64,000 nt of DNA, from positions 124,001 to 188,000 of the forward strand of contig NZ_JABAHY010000003.1 in assembly GCF_012641515.1 (NCBI RefSeq), written 5' to 3'. The DNA comes from Nesterenkonia sedimenti. GTDB taxonomy: Bacteria > Actinomycetota > Actinomycetes > Actinomycetales > Micrococcaceae. Below are positions 27,075 to 37,308 of the stretch, one piece after another. The position numbers were made by a program, and so were the translations under genes. The notes under the pieces were generated by a model that searched no databases, had not been told where the DNA came from, and saw nothing but the letters and a program-made list of their open reading frames with translations. Each line of letters starts with the position of its first letter. The stretch's first letter is position 1.

Positions 27075-28258
27075 CCAGCAGTGACGACCTCAGCGGGGTT
27101 CTGGTCCACGGTAGTCTCACCGTGTTCCGGGACCCCGCTTCTGCGTGAGATCCACAGCAGGATCAGCCCGGCCAGCACACTCGGGATCGCCACGGTCAGC
27201 CCGAAGGTCAACGGGGTGACATAGGCGACCAGCCAGCTGCCGGCCATCGGTCCCAGAGCGATGCCGATCATATAGACACTGGTGACGAAGACGACGACGC
27301 GGCCGGAGACTGCCATCCGGGCGGCCAGGCCGAAGACTAGGGTCAGCACTGCTCCGTACATCGCGCCCCAGGTGACCAGTGCTGAGGCGTAGAGCCAGTA
27401 GATATCGGTGGTGACCAGTAGGAATTTGCAGATGGTGCTGATTACCACGATGCCGACCAGGGACCAGGATCGGCCGATGACCCGCAGCACAATCGGTGCG
27501 AGCACGGCCCCGGCCAGTCCGCCAATGATGCTGACCGACAGCCAGCTGGAGAGTTCCCCGGCGCTCATTCCGACGTTCTCCACGGCCACGATCTCGGTCA
27601 TGGTGTAGACCATTTCCTCGGTCAGCGACCACAGACCGAAGATGAAGGCCAGCAGGATCGCCATCGCCCCCAGTGGTTCCCGGGAGTCCTTCGCCGGCAG
27701 TTCCACCGGCAGATTCGGCAGGCCCCCGGCCATCAGGATGCCGGCGATGCCGAGCCCGGCCAGCACAAAAAGGATCGCCCTGAGATCGTTGCCCAGAAGC
27801 GGCACTACGGCCAGCAGGGCCGCGGCCCCGGCCCGGTTGACGATCATGACCGTGCCGGTGGTGTTATCCGGGTTCCGGGTCGCTGAGGAGGCTGCGGTGC
27901 TGGCGGCGATGACGATGCCGCAGCCGATTCCGCCGAGGATGATGCCGGCCTGAACCGGGATCGTCTGCAGGCTCAGTCCGGCTCCGCCGAAGCCCACGGC
28001 CATGATGCCCAGACCCAGTCTGGCCAGTTTCGGCCGGTCCCCTTTGGCCACGAACCGGTTGGTGGCGAACATTGCCCCGGCTGTTCCCAGGGACATCACT
28101 GTGGCCAGGGTTCCGGCCGCGGTGAGGCTCATGCCCAGGTCCTCCACCAGCGCCCCGATGAGCACCGGCACGAGATTGGCTGCCAGCAGGGCGATAACCC
28201 AGGTGCCGACGAAGGCGATGACAATGCGCGGGTTCAGTGCCGGGAAGGTGGAGTTCAT
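27071..28258 (-). CDS. MFS transporter within the polyamine cluster
   Basis: 395 aa with 12 predicted helices, short loops and MFS-type symmetry (VMSLGTAGAMFATNRFVAKG then KLARLG after the second helix). GAGAGG precedes the ATG. It is the last of a minus-strand run that starts with the amidohydrolase and APC permease (8-bp and 51-bp gaps), so it probably moves an amine or amino acid belonging to the same pathway. Direction and substrate unknown. Confidence 0.8.
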   Translation of the reverse strand: MNSTFPALNPRIVIAFVGTWVIALLAANLVPVLIGALVEDLGMSLTAAGTLATVMSLGTAGAMFATNRFVAKGDRPKLARLGLGIMAVGFGGAGLSLQTIPVQAGIILGGIGCGIVIAASTAASSATRNPDNTTGTVMIVNRAGAAALLAVVPLLGNDLRAILFVLAGLGIAGILMAGGLPNLPVELPAKDSREPLGAMAILLAFIFGLWSLTEEMVYTMTEIVAVENVGMSAGELSSWLSVSIIGGLAGAVLAPIVLRVIGRSWSLVGIVVISTICKFLLVTTDIYWLYASALVTWGAMYGAVLTLVFGLAARMAVSGRVVVFVTSVYMIGIALGPMAGSWLVAYVTPLTFGLTVAIPSVLAGLILLWISRRSGVPEHGETTVDQNPAEVVTAG

Positions 28259-28266
28259 GGGTCCTC

Positions 28267-29604
28267 TCAGGTGGTTTCGGTGAGGTCCAGTTGGGGTGCC
28301 CGCTGACGCAGGCCTCGGGTGATCACCAGCAGCCAGGTGAAGCCGACGGCGACCCAGCCCAGGCCGACCATGAAGGTCTCAGCGGTCAGCGAGGTCCACA
28401 GCCAGAGGCAGAGTCCGACGCCGATCACCGGCAGGGCCACGTATTTGACCCCGTCGTATCCGCGGTAGCGGCCCTGGTTGATCGCGTAGTGCTTAAGCAC
28501 ACTGAGGTTCACGAAGCTGAAGGCGATCAGTGCACCGAAGCTGATCATGGAGGAGGCCAGCTCCAGGGGGAAGACCAGGGCCAGAAGGGAGACGCCGCCG
28601 ACAATCAGTGCCGCGACATAGGGGGTACGGAACCGCTTATGCAGTACGGCGAAGACCCTCCGGGGCAGCACACCGTCGCGGCCCATGGAGAACAGGATGC
28701 GCGAGACCGAGACCTGGGAGGCGATCGCTGAGGCGGTGGCTCCGGAGACATAGGCCGCGGTGAAGAAGGCGGCCAGGAATGCCCCGCCGGCCTGGGTCAT
28801 GACATCGACTGCTGCGGTATCGGCGTCGGTGAAGGAGTCGTAGTCGGGGAAAACCATATGGCCCATCCAGGAGATGAAGACGAAGACTGCACCTGCCGAG
28901 AGGGTGCAGATCACGATGGCGCGTGGGATGGTCTTCTTCGGTTCTTTGGTCTCCTCGGAGAGGGTGGAGACGGCGTCGAAACCGAGGAAGGACAGGCAGA
29001 GGATGGCCGCGCCGGCGGCGATGGCGGTGAATTCGAAATCGGCGTTGCGGAAGGGCTCCAGGGGGCTGATCACCTCGGCGTAGCCGGAGATGGTCGCGAA
29101 GCTCATCGCGGCGAAGACCAGGATGAAGACCGCCTGGATGCCGACCAGGGCGCTGTTGAGGCTGGCGGCGACTTTGATGCCGAGGACATTCATGGCGGTC
29201 ACCAACAGGATGGTGACGATGATGATCAGCCAGACCGGCAGCCCCGGGATGGCGGCATTGAGGTAGAGCCCGATGACCATGAAGTTGATCATCGGCAGGA
29301 AGAGATAGTCCAGCAGCAGTGCCCAGCCGGCCATGAATCCGATATTCGGGCCGAAGGACTGCTGGGTGTAGGTATAGGCGGATCCGGCGATCGGGAAGGC
29401 TTTGACCATATTGGCATAGGCCAGTGCGGTGACGAACATGGCCGCCAGGGTGAAGATATAGGCCATGGGCAGATGCCCGGAGGTCACCTGGGTGACGATG
29501 CCGTAGGTGGTGAACACGGTCAGCGGCACCATATAGGCCAGGCCGAAGAACACGGCCGAGGGCAGCCCGAGGGTGCGCTTCAGGGTAGTGGGTGTCTGGG
29601 ACAT
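28267..29604 (-). CDS. APC-superfamily amine/amino acid permease, PuuP-like
   Basis: 445 aa, 12 helices. The N-terminal LGLPSAVFFGLAYMVPLTVFTTYG is shortened here to its key GLAYMVP element; FPIAGSAYTYTQ and GFDAVSTLSEETKEPKKTIP are strong APC signatures, the latter shared with putrescine importers. AAGGGG lies six bases before the ATG. With neighbours for putrescine oxidation, import of putrescine or a related amine is the best guess. Confidence 0.87.
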   Translation of the reverse strand: MSQTPTTLKRTLGLPSAVFFGLAYMVPLTVFTTYGIVTQVTSGHLPMAYIFTLAAMFVTALAYANMVKAFPIAGSAYTYTQQSFGPNIGFMAGWALLLDYLFLPMINFMVIGLYLNAAIPGLPVWLIIIVTILLVTAMNVLGIKVAASLNSALVGIQAVFILVFAAMSFATISGYAEVISPLEPFRNADFEFTAIAAGAAILCLSFLGFDAVSTLSEETKEPKKTIPRAIVICTLSAGAVFVFISWMGHMVFPDYDSFTDADTAAVDVMTQAGGAFLAAFFTAAYVSGATASAIASQVSVSRILFSMGRDGVLPRRVFAVLHKRFRTPYVAALIVGGVSLLALVFPLELASSMISFGALIAFSFVNLSVLKHYAINQGRYRGYDGVKYVALPVIGVGLCLWLWTSLTAETFMVGLGWVAVGFTWLLVITRGLRQRAPQLDLTETT

Positions 29605-29655
29605 CGATGTCCCCTTTCGGTCAGAAGTGGCAGTGGAGGCCCGGCGGAGCCGGGC

Positions 29656-31305
29656 TCAGTCGGTGTGAACGACGGTGCCGCCCACCAGGGTCAGCAGCAC
29701 GGGGATCTCGGTGAGCTGGTCGGGATCGGCTTCGACGGGGTCCTGGGACCAGAGGGCGAGATCGGCGATGGCGCCTGGGCGGATGACACCGAGGTCCTCA
29801 CGTCCCAGCGCCTCGGCTGCCCAGCGGGTGTAGCCCAGCAGGGTCTCTTCTCCGGTGAGCCGCTGTTCGGGTTCGAAGGTATGGGCCTCAGGGGATCCGG
29901 GCAGGCGGCGCAGCCGTGCCCAGGCCATACCGAGCCGGGCGTCCTGTTGGGCCACCGGCCAGTCTGAGCCCAGGGCAATCCGGCCGCCGGCGGTCAGCAC
30001 ATCTTTGACCCGGAAGGAGTGTGCTGCACGTTGTGCGCCGAGTCTTGCGGCGAAGGAATCGGAGTGGTCGGCTTCTCGCCACTGCATATGCAGCGGCTGC
30101 ATGGAGGCCACCGTGCCGGTTTCGGCCAGATCGGCCACATCCTGATCGGTCAGGGTCTCTAAGTGTTCGACTCGGTGTGGGGCTCCGTTGCGGGAAAGCG
30201 CTTTGCCCTGGCCCAGTTGGCGGTAGACCTTGACGGCCTCGGCGACCCCAGCGTCTCCGCAGGAGTGGGTGGCCAGCTGGTAACCGGCCTCATGGTAGGC
30301 CGCACAGACCTCGGCGTAGCGCTCCACGGAGTGCCAGAAGGGCTCATGGGAGTCGCCTTCGCTGTCCGGTTCGTGCAGCCAGGCAGTTCCGGCGTCGATG
30401 ACCCCATCGATGAACATTTTGATCATGGAGACCCGGTAGCGCTCCCCTGCTGTGCCCAGCAGGCGGATGCGTTCGGCTACCGCGTCATCGTCATCTCCGG
30501 GCTGGTGCCACATGGCGATATGCAGCCGGACCGGCAGGCCGCCGTCGAGTTTCTCAACCTGTTCCAGGATCTCGAGGGTGATGGGCCGTCCGTCCATCAC
30601 CGAGGCGCTGGTGACTGCGCTGGCGGCACTGCGGGCCAGGGTCTGCTGGACCCGGCCGACGATCTCCTCGACGGCTTCCTGCGGTGCCGCATCCAGCAGC
30701 ATCATATAGGCGGGGATCTCGCGCAGTTCCCCGGTGGGCACGCCCTGGGCGTCCAGGACGATTTCGCTGGCGTCGGTGAATTCCTCGGTCCCGTCGATCC
30801 CTGCTGCGGCCAGGGCTGCGGGGTTGGCCAATCCGGTGTGCAGGTCGAAGAAGACCAGGGCCAGGGGCCGGCCGTCGAGGACATCGTCGAAGATATCCCC
30901 ACGGATCTGGGGTGCACCGGTGCCCTCGGGGTCGAAGACTTTGTAGTCGAGGTTCCAGCCGCGGACCCAGGCTCCCTCAGGGAGACTGGCGGCGGCCTCG
31001 GCGAGCGCCTCGCGGACTTCCTGGGCCTCAGTTTTGCCGCCGAGGTCCAGGCCGACGGTGAGTTCAGTTCCCCAGACCGGGTGCATATGGGAGTCGATGA
31101 GCCCGGGGGTCAGCACCGCTGAAGCTGCATCGATAACGCGTGTGGTCTCTGTCGCCAGAGCCAGGATCTCAGCGTCACTGCCGAGTTGGGAGATCATTCC
31201 TCCCTCGATGGCTACTGCCGTTGGTGGGTTGGTGTCTGCTGCGCCGGTCTCTGACTCCTTTGTCATAGTCCGAAGGCGCGCGCCATGAATGATCGTTTCA
31301 ACCAT
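29656..31305 (-). CDS. Metal-dependent amidohydrolase (YtcJ / amidohydrolase_3 type)
   Basis: 549 aa. The metal-binding DSHMHP motif lies near residue 68, after the AVLTPGLI strand; IKMFIDGVIDAGTAWL, THSCGDAGV and ALGSDWPVAQQDARLG (near residue 440) complete the family pattern. These enzymes hydrolyse C-N bonds in small amides or carbamates. A TAGTGT box at 31312-31317 ends 6 nt before the ATG, indicating a leaderless transcript. It could act on an N-acyl or carbamoyl polyamine, but that is inferred from location only. Confidence 0.83.
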   Translation of the reverse strand: MVETIIHGARLRTMTKESETGAADTNPPTAVAIEGGMISQLGSDAEILALATETTRVIDAASAVLTPGLIDSHMHPVWGTELTVGLDLGGKTEAQEVREALAEAAASLPEGAWVRGWNLDYKVFDPEGTGAPQIRGDIFDDVLDGRPLALVFFDLHTGLANPAALAAAGIDGTEEFTDASEIVLDAQGVPTGELREIPAYMMLLDAAPQEAVEEIVGRVQQTLARSAASAVTSASVMDGRPITLEILEQVEKLDGGLPVRLHIAMWHQPGDDDDAVAERIRLLGTAGERYRVSMIKMFIDGVIDAGTAWLHEPDSEGDSHEPFWHSVERYAEVCAAYHEAGYQLATHSCGDAGVAEAVKVYRQLGQGKALSRNGAPHRVEHLETLTDQDVADLAETGTVASMQPLHMQWREADHSDSFAARLGAQRAAHSFRVKDVLTAGGRIALGSDWPVAQQDARLGMAWARLRRLPGSPEAHTFEPEQRLTGEETLLGYTRWAAEALGREDLGVIRPGAIADLALWSQDPVEADPDQLTEIPVLLTLVGGTVVHTD

Positions 31306-31394
31306 ATGGACACACTAACCCGAGACAACCTTCGAAATCAGCACCTGAAACAAACTTTTTACATGAAATTAGAAGGTTTCGGGTTTGTGACGTT

Positions 31395-33149
31395 TCAATC
31401 TGCTGGAAGCGGCGGGGTCCCGGGCGGGATGCTCCGCCGGCTGCCGGTCTGCTCAAAGGCGGCGGCCATCCTCAGCAGTGCGGCATCGTCATAGGCCCGG
31501 CCGGCGAAGGTCAGCCCCACCGGCATTCCGGTATCGGGCATAGTCCCCATCGGCACGGTGACTGTTGGGATCCCCAGATGTCGGATGACGAGGTTTCCAT
31601 TGGCCACCCAAACCCCATTGCGCCAGGCGAGATCCGCAGATTCACGGTTCACATCGGCGTCCGCTGGGCCGATATCGGCCACGGCAGGAAAGACCACGGC
31701 ATCCAGGTCCAGGGCATCCAACCACTGTTCGAAGTCCTCCACCCGCGTCCGCTCCAGGCCGGCGAGCCCCTCCGGAAGCTCCGGGATCTCCTCGAGGCTG
31801 AAGTCCCCGCGTTCGGCCATGAACTCCGGATAGTTGGCAATATCGTCGTCGAACCCTGTGTAACGGTCGGGCAGGGCACCTTCGGGATGCGGGAAGATCT
31901 GGGCGCCGTCGACATCGGCGAGCCGGTTCAGCTGCGGGTCCCCATTGGCGGCCAGGAAATCATCCCAGGTCCAGGCGGAGAGATCGAGGATCTCACGCTG
32001 CAGATACTCCTTGCTGACCAGACCCCGGGTGGTGAGATTGGGGACTCCCGGCCGGTCCCCCTCGTAGCCGGAGACCACGGGGAAGTCGGTCTCGGTGATC
32101 TGGGCTCCGGCCGCCGTGAATGCTTCCCGGGCCTGTTCCCAAAGCTCGAGCACACTCGGGCGGACCTCAATCCGCTGGCCGGTGGCACCACCGATCCCGG
32201 GGCTGTCCCCGATGCCTGCCTCAGGATCGGTGCCGATGTACATCTGGGGAACCCCCAGGCGCAGTCCGGCCAGGGTCTCAGTGGCAGCCTCGGGGCTCTC
32301 CGGAGCTAATGCGAGGTAGTTGGCCGGTCGGACCTCAGATGCTTTGGGGAGGCTCACCCAGGGCTGGGCCCGCCAGAAATCGCCGCGGCTGGTGTGGTCA
32401 TCGGCGACGATCACCTCCAGGATCTCGAGCATGTCCGCCATAGTGCGGGTATGGGGAACGACGACGTCCATAGTCGGCACCAGCGGCCAGTTCCCGCGCA
32501 CGGAAATCACCCCGCGGGAGGGGGTGTAGGCGCAGAGCCCATTATTGGAGGCCGGGGCCCGGCCGGAGGACCAGGTCTCCTCCCCCAGGCCGAAGGCGGC
32601 GAAGCTGGCCGCAGTTGCGGTTCCGGAGCCATTGGAGGATCCAGAGGCGAAGGCGGAGGTGAGGTAAGCGGGGTTATAAGGGCTCTCTGCCCGGCCGCGC
32701 AGCCCCCGCTGCATCCCCCCGTTGGCCATCGGGGGCATAGTGGTCAGTCCGATCAGCACAGCCCCGGCTGCCCGGAGCCGTTCGATGGTGAAGGCATCCT
32801 GTCCGGCCACCAGTTCGGCGAAGGCCGGGGAGCCTGCTGAGACGGTCAGTCCGCGGACCTGGAAGCTCTCCTTGGCGGTATAGGGGATACCGTCCAGTCG
32901 CCCCAGGGTCTCTCCGCGGCGTCGTCGTTCATCGGAGGCCCGGGCCTCGGCCAAGACCTCGGGATTGTCCACGATGACTGAGTTCAGCGGGATCCCACCT
33001 GCCGGGGCGAGCTTGGGGTCATTCGTACTGGGCCGGTCGTAGGCAACGATGCGGCGCAGATACTCGGTGACCAGCTGCTCACTGGTGGCCTCCCCGCGCT
33101 CCAGGGCCTCACGCAGTTGCCGGATTCCAGTTTCGACGACGTCGATCAT
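31395..33149 (-). CDS. Amidase signature family hydrolase
   Basis: 584 aa. The catalytic lysine is in GIPYTAKESF, and the serine-rich loop ASGSSNGSGTATAA is followed by GLGEETWSSGRAPASNNG where canonical amidases have a GTDTGGS-type loop. This is a recognised actinobacterial variant. The amidase lies directly upstream of aguA's product flow, 14 bp downstream of the aguA gene, so it is a candidate N-carbamoylputrescine amidase or other agmatine-pathway amidase. AAGAAGG precedes the ATG at 33149. Confidence 0.85.
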   Translation of the reverse strand: MIDVVETGIRQLREALERGEATSEQLVTEYLRRIVAYDRPSTNDPKLAPAGGIPLNSVIVDNPEVLAEARASDERRRRGETLGRLDGIPYTAKESFQVRGLTVSAGSPAFAELVAGQDAFTIERLRAAGAVLIGLTTMPPMANGGMQRGLRGRAESPYNPAYLTSAFASGSSNGSGTATAASFAAFGLGEETWSSGRAPASNNGLCAYTPSRGVISVRGNWPLVPTMDVVVPHTRTMADMLEILEVIVADDHTSRGDFWRAQPWVSLPKASEVRPANYLALAPESPEAATETLAGLRLGVPQMYIGTDPEAGIGDSPGIGGATGQRIEVRPSVLELWEQAREAFTAAGAQITETDFPVVSGYEGDRPGVPNLTTRGLVSKEYLQREILDLSAWTWDDFLAANGDPQLNRLADVDGAQIFPHPEGALPDRYTGFDDDIANYPEFMAERGDFSLEEIPELPEGLAGLERTRVEDFEQWLDALDLDAVVFPAVADIGPADADVNRESADLAWRNGVWVANGNLVIRHLGIPTVTVPMGTMPDTGMPVGLTFAGRAYDDAALLRMAAAFEQTGSRRSIPPGTPPLPAD

Positions 33150-33163
33150 GATGGAGTGCCTTC

Positions 33164-34237
33164 TTAGTGCAGTGGGGCCGGCTGCTGCTGGGTGATGCAG
33201 TGGATACCGCCGCCGAAGGCGAAGATATCCCGGGCCTCTACCAATTCGATGCTGCGATCGGGGTATTCCTGGGCCAGGATCTCTGCGGCCACCTCGTCCT
33301 GGGGGTCGCCGAAGGCACAGAGGACGACTACGCCATTGGCCACATAGTGGTTGATATAGGAGTAGTCGACCCAGCCCTCCTCATCCTGGAGCACCGCCGG
33401 TGCCGGCACCTCTACGATCCGCAGGGGATTGCCCTCGGCGTCGGTGCTGTTCTGCAGGGCCTGACGGATTTCGCGACACACCTCGTAGTCGGGGTGGTCG
33501 GGGTTCTGCTGGGTATGCAGCAGCAGGGCTCCACTGCCGGTGAAGGCCGCGACAATGTCCACATGCCCCTTGGTGCCGAATTCGTCGTAGTCGCGGGTGA
33601 GTCCGCGGGGCAGCCAGATGGCCTTGGTTGTCCCCAGCTGCCGGTGGATCTCGGCTTCGACCTCGGTTTTGCCGGTGGCTGAGCTGCTCAGTTCGGGATT
33701 GCGGCCGGGGTCCAGCTGGACTGTCTCGGTCAGCAGGACTGTGCCGCGGCCGTCGACGTGGATGCCGCCGCCTTCATTGACCAGCTTGCTGCTGCTGATC
33801 GGGGCCCCGGTCAGCTCCGCGATATGGCTGGCCAGCCGGCTGTCGTTGTCCCACTCGGCCCAGTTCTGTGCGCCCCAGCCGTTGAATACCCAGTCCACTG
33901 CGGCCACGCCAGCTCCGTCAGACTCGGCAGTGTGGACGAATGTGGGTCCGGAGTCGCGCAGCCAGGCGTCGTCGAGATTGGCCTCTTGGATCTCAATGTT
34001 CGGGTGGAGCAGTTCACCAGCGACGGCGAGGTCAGCGGGGTCTACCAGGAGACTGACCGGTTCATAGCCGATGACTGTATTGGCCACTGCCGCCCAGGCC
34101 TGCCGTGCCCGCTGCAGGGTTTCTGAGCCGGGCTGGCCGAAGGTCCCATTGGCCGGCGGGAAGGCCATCCAGGTGCGGCTATGGGGTGCCCATTCCGGGG
34201 GCATAACGCCCTGGGGCTGCACTGTGGGGTCCAGCAT
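33164..34237 (-). CDS. aguA: Agmatine deiminase
   Basis: 357 aa, guanidino-group-modifying fold. Family landmarks are PPEWAPHSRTWMAFP near the N-terminus, NLDDAWLRDSGPTFV, NEGGGIHVDGRGT, RDYDEFGTKGHVDI, and the nucleophile C347 in GGGIHCITQQQPA at the very end. The enzyme turns agmatine into N-carbamoylputrescine and ammonia. AAGGAG lies four bases before the ATG. It sits 8 bp downstream of the putrescine-oxidase-like gene and 14 bp upstream of the amidase gene, so all three are likely one operon. Confidence 0.93.
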   Translation of the reverse strand: MLDPTVQPQGVMPPEWAPHSRTWMAFPPANGTFGQPGSETLQRARQAWAAVANTVIGYEPVSLLVDPADLAVAGELLHPNIEIQEANLDDAWLRDSGPTFVHTAESDGAGVAAVDWVFNGWGAQNWAEWDNDSRLASHIAELTGAPISSSKLVNEGGGIHVDGRGTVLLTETVQLDPGRNPELSSSATGKTEVEAEIHRQLGTTKAIWLPRGLTRDYDEFGTKGHVDIVAAFTGSGALLLHTQQNPDHPDYEVCREIRQALQNSTDAEGNPLRIVEVPAPAVLQDEEGWVDYSYINHYVANGVVVLCAFGDPQDEVAAEILAQEYPDRSIELVEARDIFAFGGGIHCITQQQPAPLH

Positions 34238-34245
34238 CGATCTCC

Positions 34246-35637
34246 TTAGGTGGTTTTGTCCAGGATTTCCTCGGCTGCGCGGCGGCCCTGGCGCAGGGCG
34301 CCGTCGACATGCTGGTAACCGGCGGAGGCAAGGTCCGAGCAGGCCCAGTGCAGGGGGCCGACCGGTTCCAGCTGGTGGGCTCCGTAGCGGTGCAGTCCGC
34401 CGAGGTCATAGCTGGCGGCATAGGCTCCCCGGGTCCATTCCTCGGAACCGAAGTCGGATTCGTAGTAGACCTCCGGGGTCAGGGCTTCGGCACCGAGGTA
34501 GTTGGCCAGGGATTCCAGGATTTTCCTGCGACGCTCGGACTCCCTGAGTGCGAAGACGGCGTCGGCCTTCTCGTCACTGACGAAGGCCACCAGGGTTCCG
34601 CGCTCATCCCCGTAGTTGGTGTTGTCGTAGACCTCCTGGCAGAGCTCATCGGGGCCGAAGCCGGTGCCGGAGAGGCCTTTCTCACGCCAGAAGGGACGGT
34701 CGTAGACGGCGTGGACTTTGATCACCAGCCCCATGGATTGGTGCTGGTGCATCTGGTGCTGCAGCCGGGGCAGCGGGGGTTCGAAGGTGATCCTGCTGTA
34801 GAGGTTCGGCGGCACTGCGATCACAGCCTGTTCGGCGTGCACGGTGGCGTTATCGGACCAGACGGTGACCCCACCCTCGGGCTCTGTGCTGATGGTGCGG
34901 ACGGGGCTGTTGAGGATGACAGTGTCCTCAGGCAGTTCGGCGGCCAGGGCTTGGGAGACTGACTGCATACCCCCGATGACGCGGCGGTCGAGGATGAAGT
35001 CTTCATCGGTGAGGTTGGTGAAGGATCCGGCAGAGGCGGCCATCAGCACTGCCTGCAGGGCGGAGAAGGAGTGGGCCGGTTTAGTCAGCATGCCTCCGGC
35101 GATGAAGATGCCGACGCTGCGGCAGGCCAGCTCGTCATCGCAGTGGCTGCGCAGCCAGTCCTGGAAGGAGACGGTGTCCAGCTCCCGTGCGCGGGGGTGG
35201 GCCCAGGGCTGTTCGGCGCCGATCTCGGCGGCCAGTTCGTCCAGCAGTTCGGTGAGCCGGTCGATCTCCGCGGCGGTGGACTCCGTCACGGGGAAGGACT
35301 CCCCCTCATAGACATGGCGCTCACCGGCTGCCGGGGAGATATAGACACTGGCCCCGTCCCGGTAGCGGGGGTAGGTCTCCTTGCCCAGTTCATCGAGCAG
35401 GCCCAGCAGCTCGGTCTGGTCGGGTGAGACCCATTGGCCGCCGAGCTCCAGGAAGGCGCCGTCGACCTCGGCGGACCAGGTGCGGCCCCCGACCCTATCG
35501 CGGGCTTCCAGGACTGCCACACTCTGGCCCGCCTCATAGAGCCGGCGGGCGGCCATGAGACCGGCGGGTCCGGCTCCTACGACGACGACATCACGGCGGA
35601 GGGATTCCGGACTACCAATGGTTCGCAACTCACTCAT
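34246..35637 (-). CDS. puo: Flavin monoamine oxidase, probable putrescine oxidase
   Basis: 463 aa. The FAD fold begins with VVVVGAGPAGLMAARRL (residues 16-32) and GGRTW; GGQWVSPDQ and the C-terminal YQHVDGALRQGRRAAEEI match flavin amine oxidases. The size and context fit the putrescine oxidases of Rhodococcus and Micrococcus, giving 4-aminobutanal, ammonia and peroxide. A TATGCT box (35644-35649) ends 6 nt before the ATG. Another monoamine as substrate remains possible. Confidence 0.87.
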   Translation of the reverse strand: MSELRTIGSPESLRRDVVVVGAGPAGLMAARRLYEAGQSVAVLEARDRVGGRTWSAEVDGAFLELGGQWVSPDQTELLGLLDELGKETYPRYRDGASVYISPAAGERHVYEGESFPVTESTAAEIDRLTELLDELAAEIGAEQPWAHPRARELDTVSFQDWLRSHCDDELACRSVGIFIAGGMLTKPAHSFSALQAVLMAASAGSFTNLTDEDFILDRRVIGGMQSVSQALAAELPEDTVILNSPVRTISTEPEGGVTVWSDNATVHAEQAVIAVPPNLYSRITFEPPLPRLQHQMHQHQSMGLVIKVHAVYDRPFWREKGLSGTGFGPDELCQEVYDNTNYGDERGTLVAFVSDEKADAVFALRESERRRKILESLANYLGAEALTPEVYYESDFGSEEWTRGAYAASYDLGGLHRYGAHQLEPVGPLHWACSDLASAGYQHVDGALRQGRRAAEEILDKTT

Positions 35638-35756
35638 AGCAGCAGCATATGCGTATTTCGTTGCAAATTCTTCCTAACGCTACGAATATCGCAGATATTT
35701 AACGTATCGTCACGGAAAAGTTACGTTGGTGTTCGAAATCCCTCGCCGCGGCGAGA
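35638..35756 (-). promoter_or_regulatory. Promoter/operator region of the puo-aguA-amidase operon
   Basis: The 119-bp gap between gabD and puo is AT-rich. It holds TATGCT as -10 box, the 12-mer TTCGTAGCGTTA at 35675-35686 (minus), and an inverted pair AACGTA / TACGTT at about 35702-35736. These are plausible binding sites for the local regulator. No clear terminator for gabD is visible. Confidence 0.4.
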
Positions 35757-37172
35757 TCAGGGAGTCTCGTTCTCGTTGATGTAGAGCAGTCGCTTATTGA
35801 CGAACTCGTCCATTCCCAGGGGTCCCAGCTCGCGGCCCATACCGGAGCGCTTCACACCGCCGAAGGGCATATCGGCTGCCTCGGAGCCGCCGACATTGAC
35901 ATTGGTCATACCGGTCTCGAGCTGCTCGGCTGCTGCCTGGGCCTCATCCCGGTCGGAGGAGAAGACAGCACCGCCCAGGCCATAGGGAGAGCTGTTGGCG
36001 ATGGCCAGGGCCTCTTCGGCGTTCTTGACCTTATAGACCATCACCACCGGACCGAAGAGTTCCTCGTGGTAGGCATCCATCTCCTCAGTGATCCCGGAGA
36101 GCACGGTGGGCTCCACATAGGCACCGGGCTGATCAGGCCGTCCGCCGCCGGCATGCAGGGTCGCTCCCTGGTCCACGGCCCGCTGGATCTGCTCATTCAG
36201 CCGCACCGCAGCAGCTTCGGAGGACAGCGGGTAGTAGTTACCCTCGGCGGGTTTGAGGGGATTGCCCGGAACCAGTTCGCCGGCAGCCCGGGTGACCTCA
36301 TCGAGGAAGTCATCGTAGAGATGCTCGGCCACCAGCAGCCGCTTATTGGAGGTGCAGGCCTGGCCCATGTTGTACATCCGCTTGCCGAAGGCCTTCTGGG
36401 CTGCCGCCCGGGCGTCATCGGCGTTGAGGTAGATATGAGCATCGGAGCCGCCGAGTTCCAGCACAACCTTCTTCAGGTGGCGTCCGGCGATCTCAGCCAC
36501 GGCGGCACCGGCACGTTCGGAACCGGTCAGGGAGACGCCCTGGATACGGGCGTCAGCGATGATCGGCTCCACCTGGTCGTGAGTGATGAACACGTTCTGG
36601 TAGGCGCCATCGGGCAGGCCTGCCTCCCGGAAGACCCGCTCCACTGCGAGTCCGGACTGGGGGCAGGTCTCTGCATGCTTCAGCAGGATGGTGTTGCCCA
36701 GGATGAGGTTCGGGGCGGCGAAGCGTGCGATCTGGTAGAAGGGGAAGTTCCAGGGCATGATGCCCAGCAGTGCTCCCAGCGGGCGGGACTGCAGAACGGC
36801 TTTGAACCCGCCCTCATGCTTGATGACCTTATCGGCGGCCAGCTCTGGGCCGTTGTCTGCGTAGTAGCGGAAGATGCTCACGCAGGTCCAGATCTCAGCC
36901 TTGGCCTCGTTGAGCGGTTTGCCCATTTCGGTGGAGATGATCTCGGCCAGCTCACCGCGCTGTTCCTCGAAGGTGTCCGCGATCCGCCGGGCGATCTCTA
37001 CCCGCTCGGACATCGGCCGGGCGGACCAGCTGCGGTATTCCTGGTGGGCGGCGGCCAGGGCCTGTTCCACCTCGGCGTCGGAGATGTAGTCGAAGCGTTC
37101 CTCGACTTCATTGGACTCCGGGTTCTGGGTGCGGAAACCGGTCTCTGCCGCGGGGTCTACTGCAGTCGTCAT
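35757..37172 (-). CDS. gabD: Succinate-semialdehyde dehydrogenase
   Basis: 471 aa aldehyde dehydrogenase. Motifs: [23 protein letters not shown], the general base in [11 protein letters not shown], and the nucleophile in [29 protein letters not shown] near the C-terminus is typical of NAD(P)-dependent succinate-semialdehyde enzymes. It would take the carbon of GABA into the TCA cycle as succinate, the last step of this cluster. AAGGAAAGG lies upstream of the ATG. Confidence 0.87.
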   Translation of the reverse strand: MTTAVDPAAETGFRTQNPESNEVEERFDYISDAEVEQALAAAHQEYRSWSARPMSERVEIARRIADTFEEQRGELAEIISTEMGKPLNEAKAEIWTCVSIFRYYADNGPELAADKVIKHEGGFKAVLQSRPLGALLGIMPWNFPFYQIARFAAPNLILGNTILLKHAETCPQSGLAVERVFREAGLPDGAYQNVFITHDQVEPIIADARIQGVSLTGSERAGAAVAEIAGRHLKKVVLELGGSDAHIYLNADDARAAAQKAFGKRMYNMGQACTSNKRLLVAEHLYDDFLDEVTRAAGELVPGNPLKPAEGNYYPLSSEAAAVRLNEQIQRAVDQGATLHAGGGRPDQPGAYVEPTVLSGITEEMDAYHEELFGPVVMVYKVKNAEEALAIANSSPYGLGGAVFSSDRDEAQAAAEQLETGMTNVNVGGSEAADMPFGGVKRSGMGRELGPLGMDEFVNKRLLYINENETP

Positions 37173-37308
37173 CGAATGCCTTTCCTTCTCTTGGGGTTAC
37201 GGACATCTGCCGTACTCACCAGTCTTTCACCGTTGCCGGATAACCGGAACCACCCGCTGAGGTCGGCTGATGGATTCCGGTCCGGCCGGCGGGGTGCACA
37301 GGGCGCGT

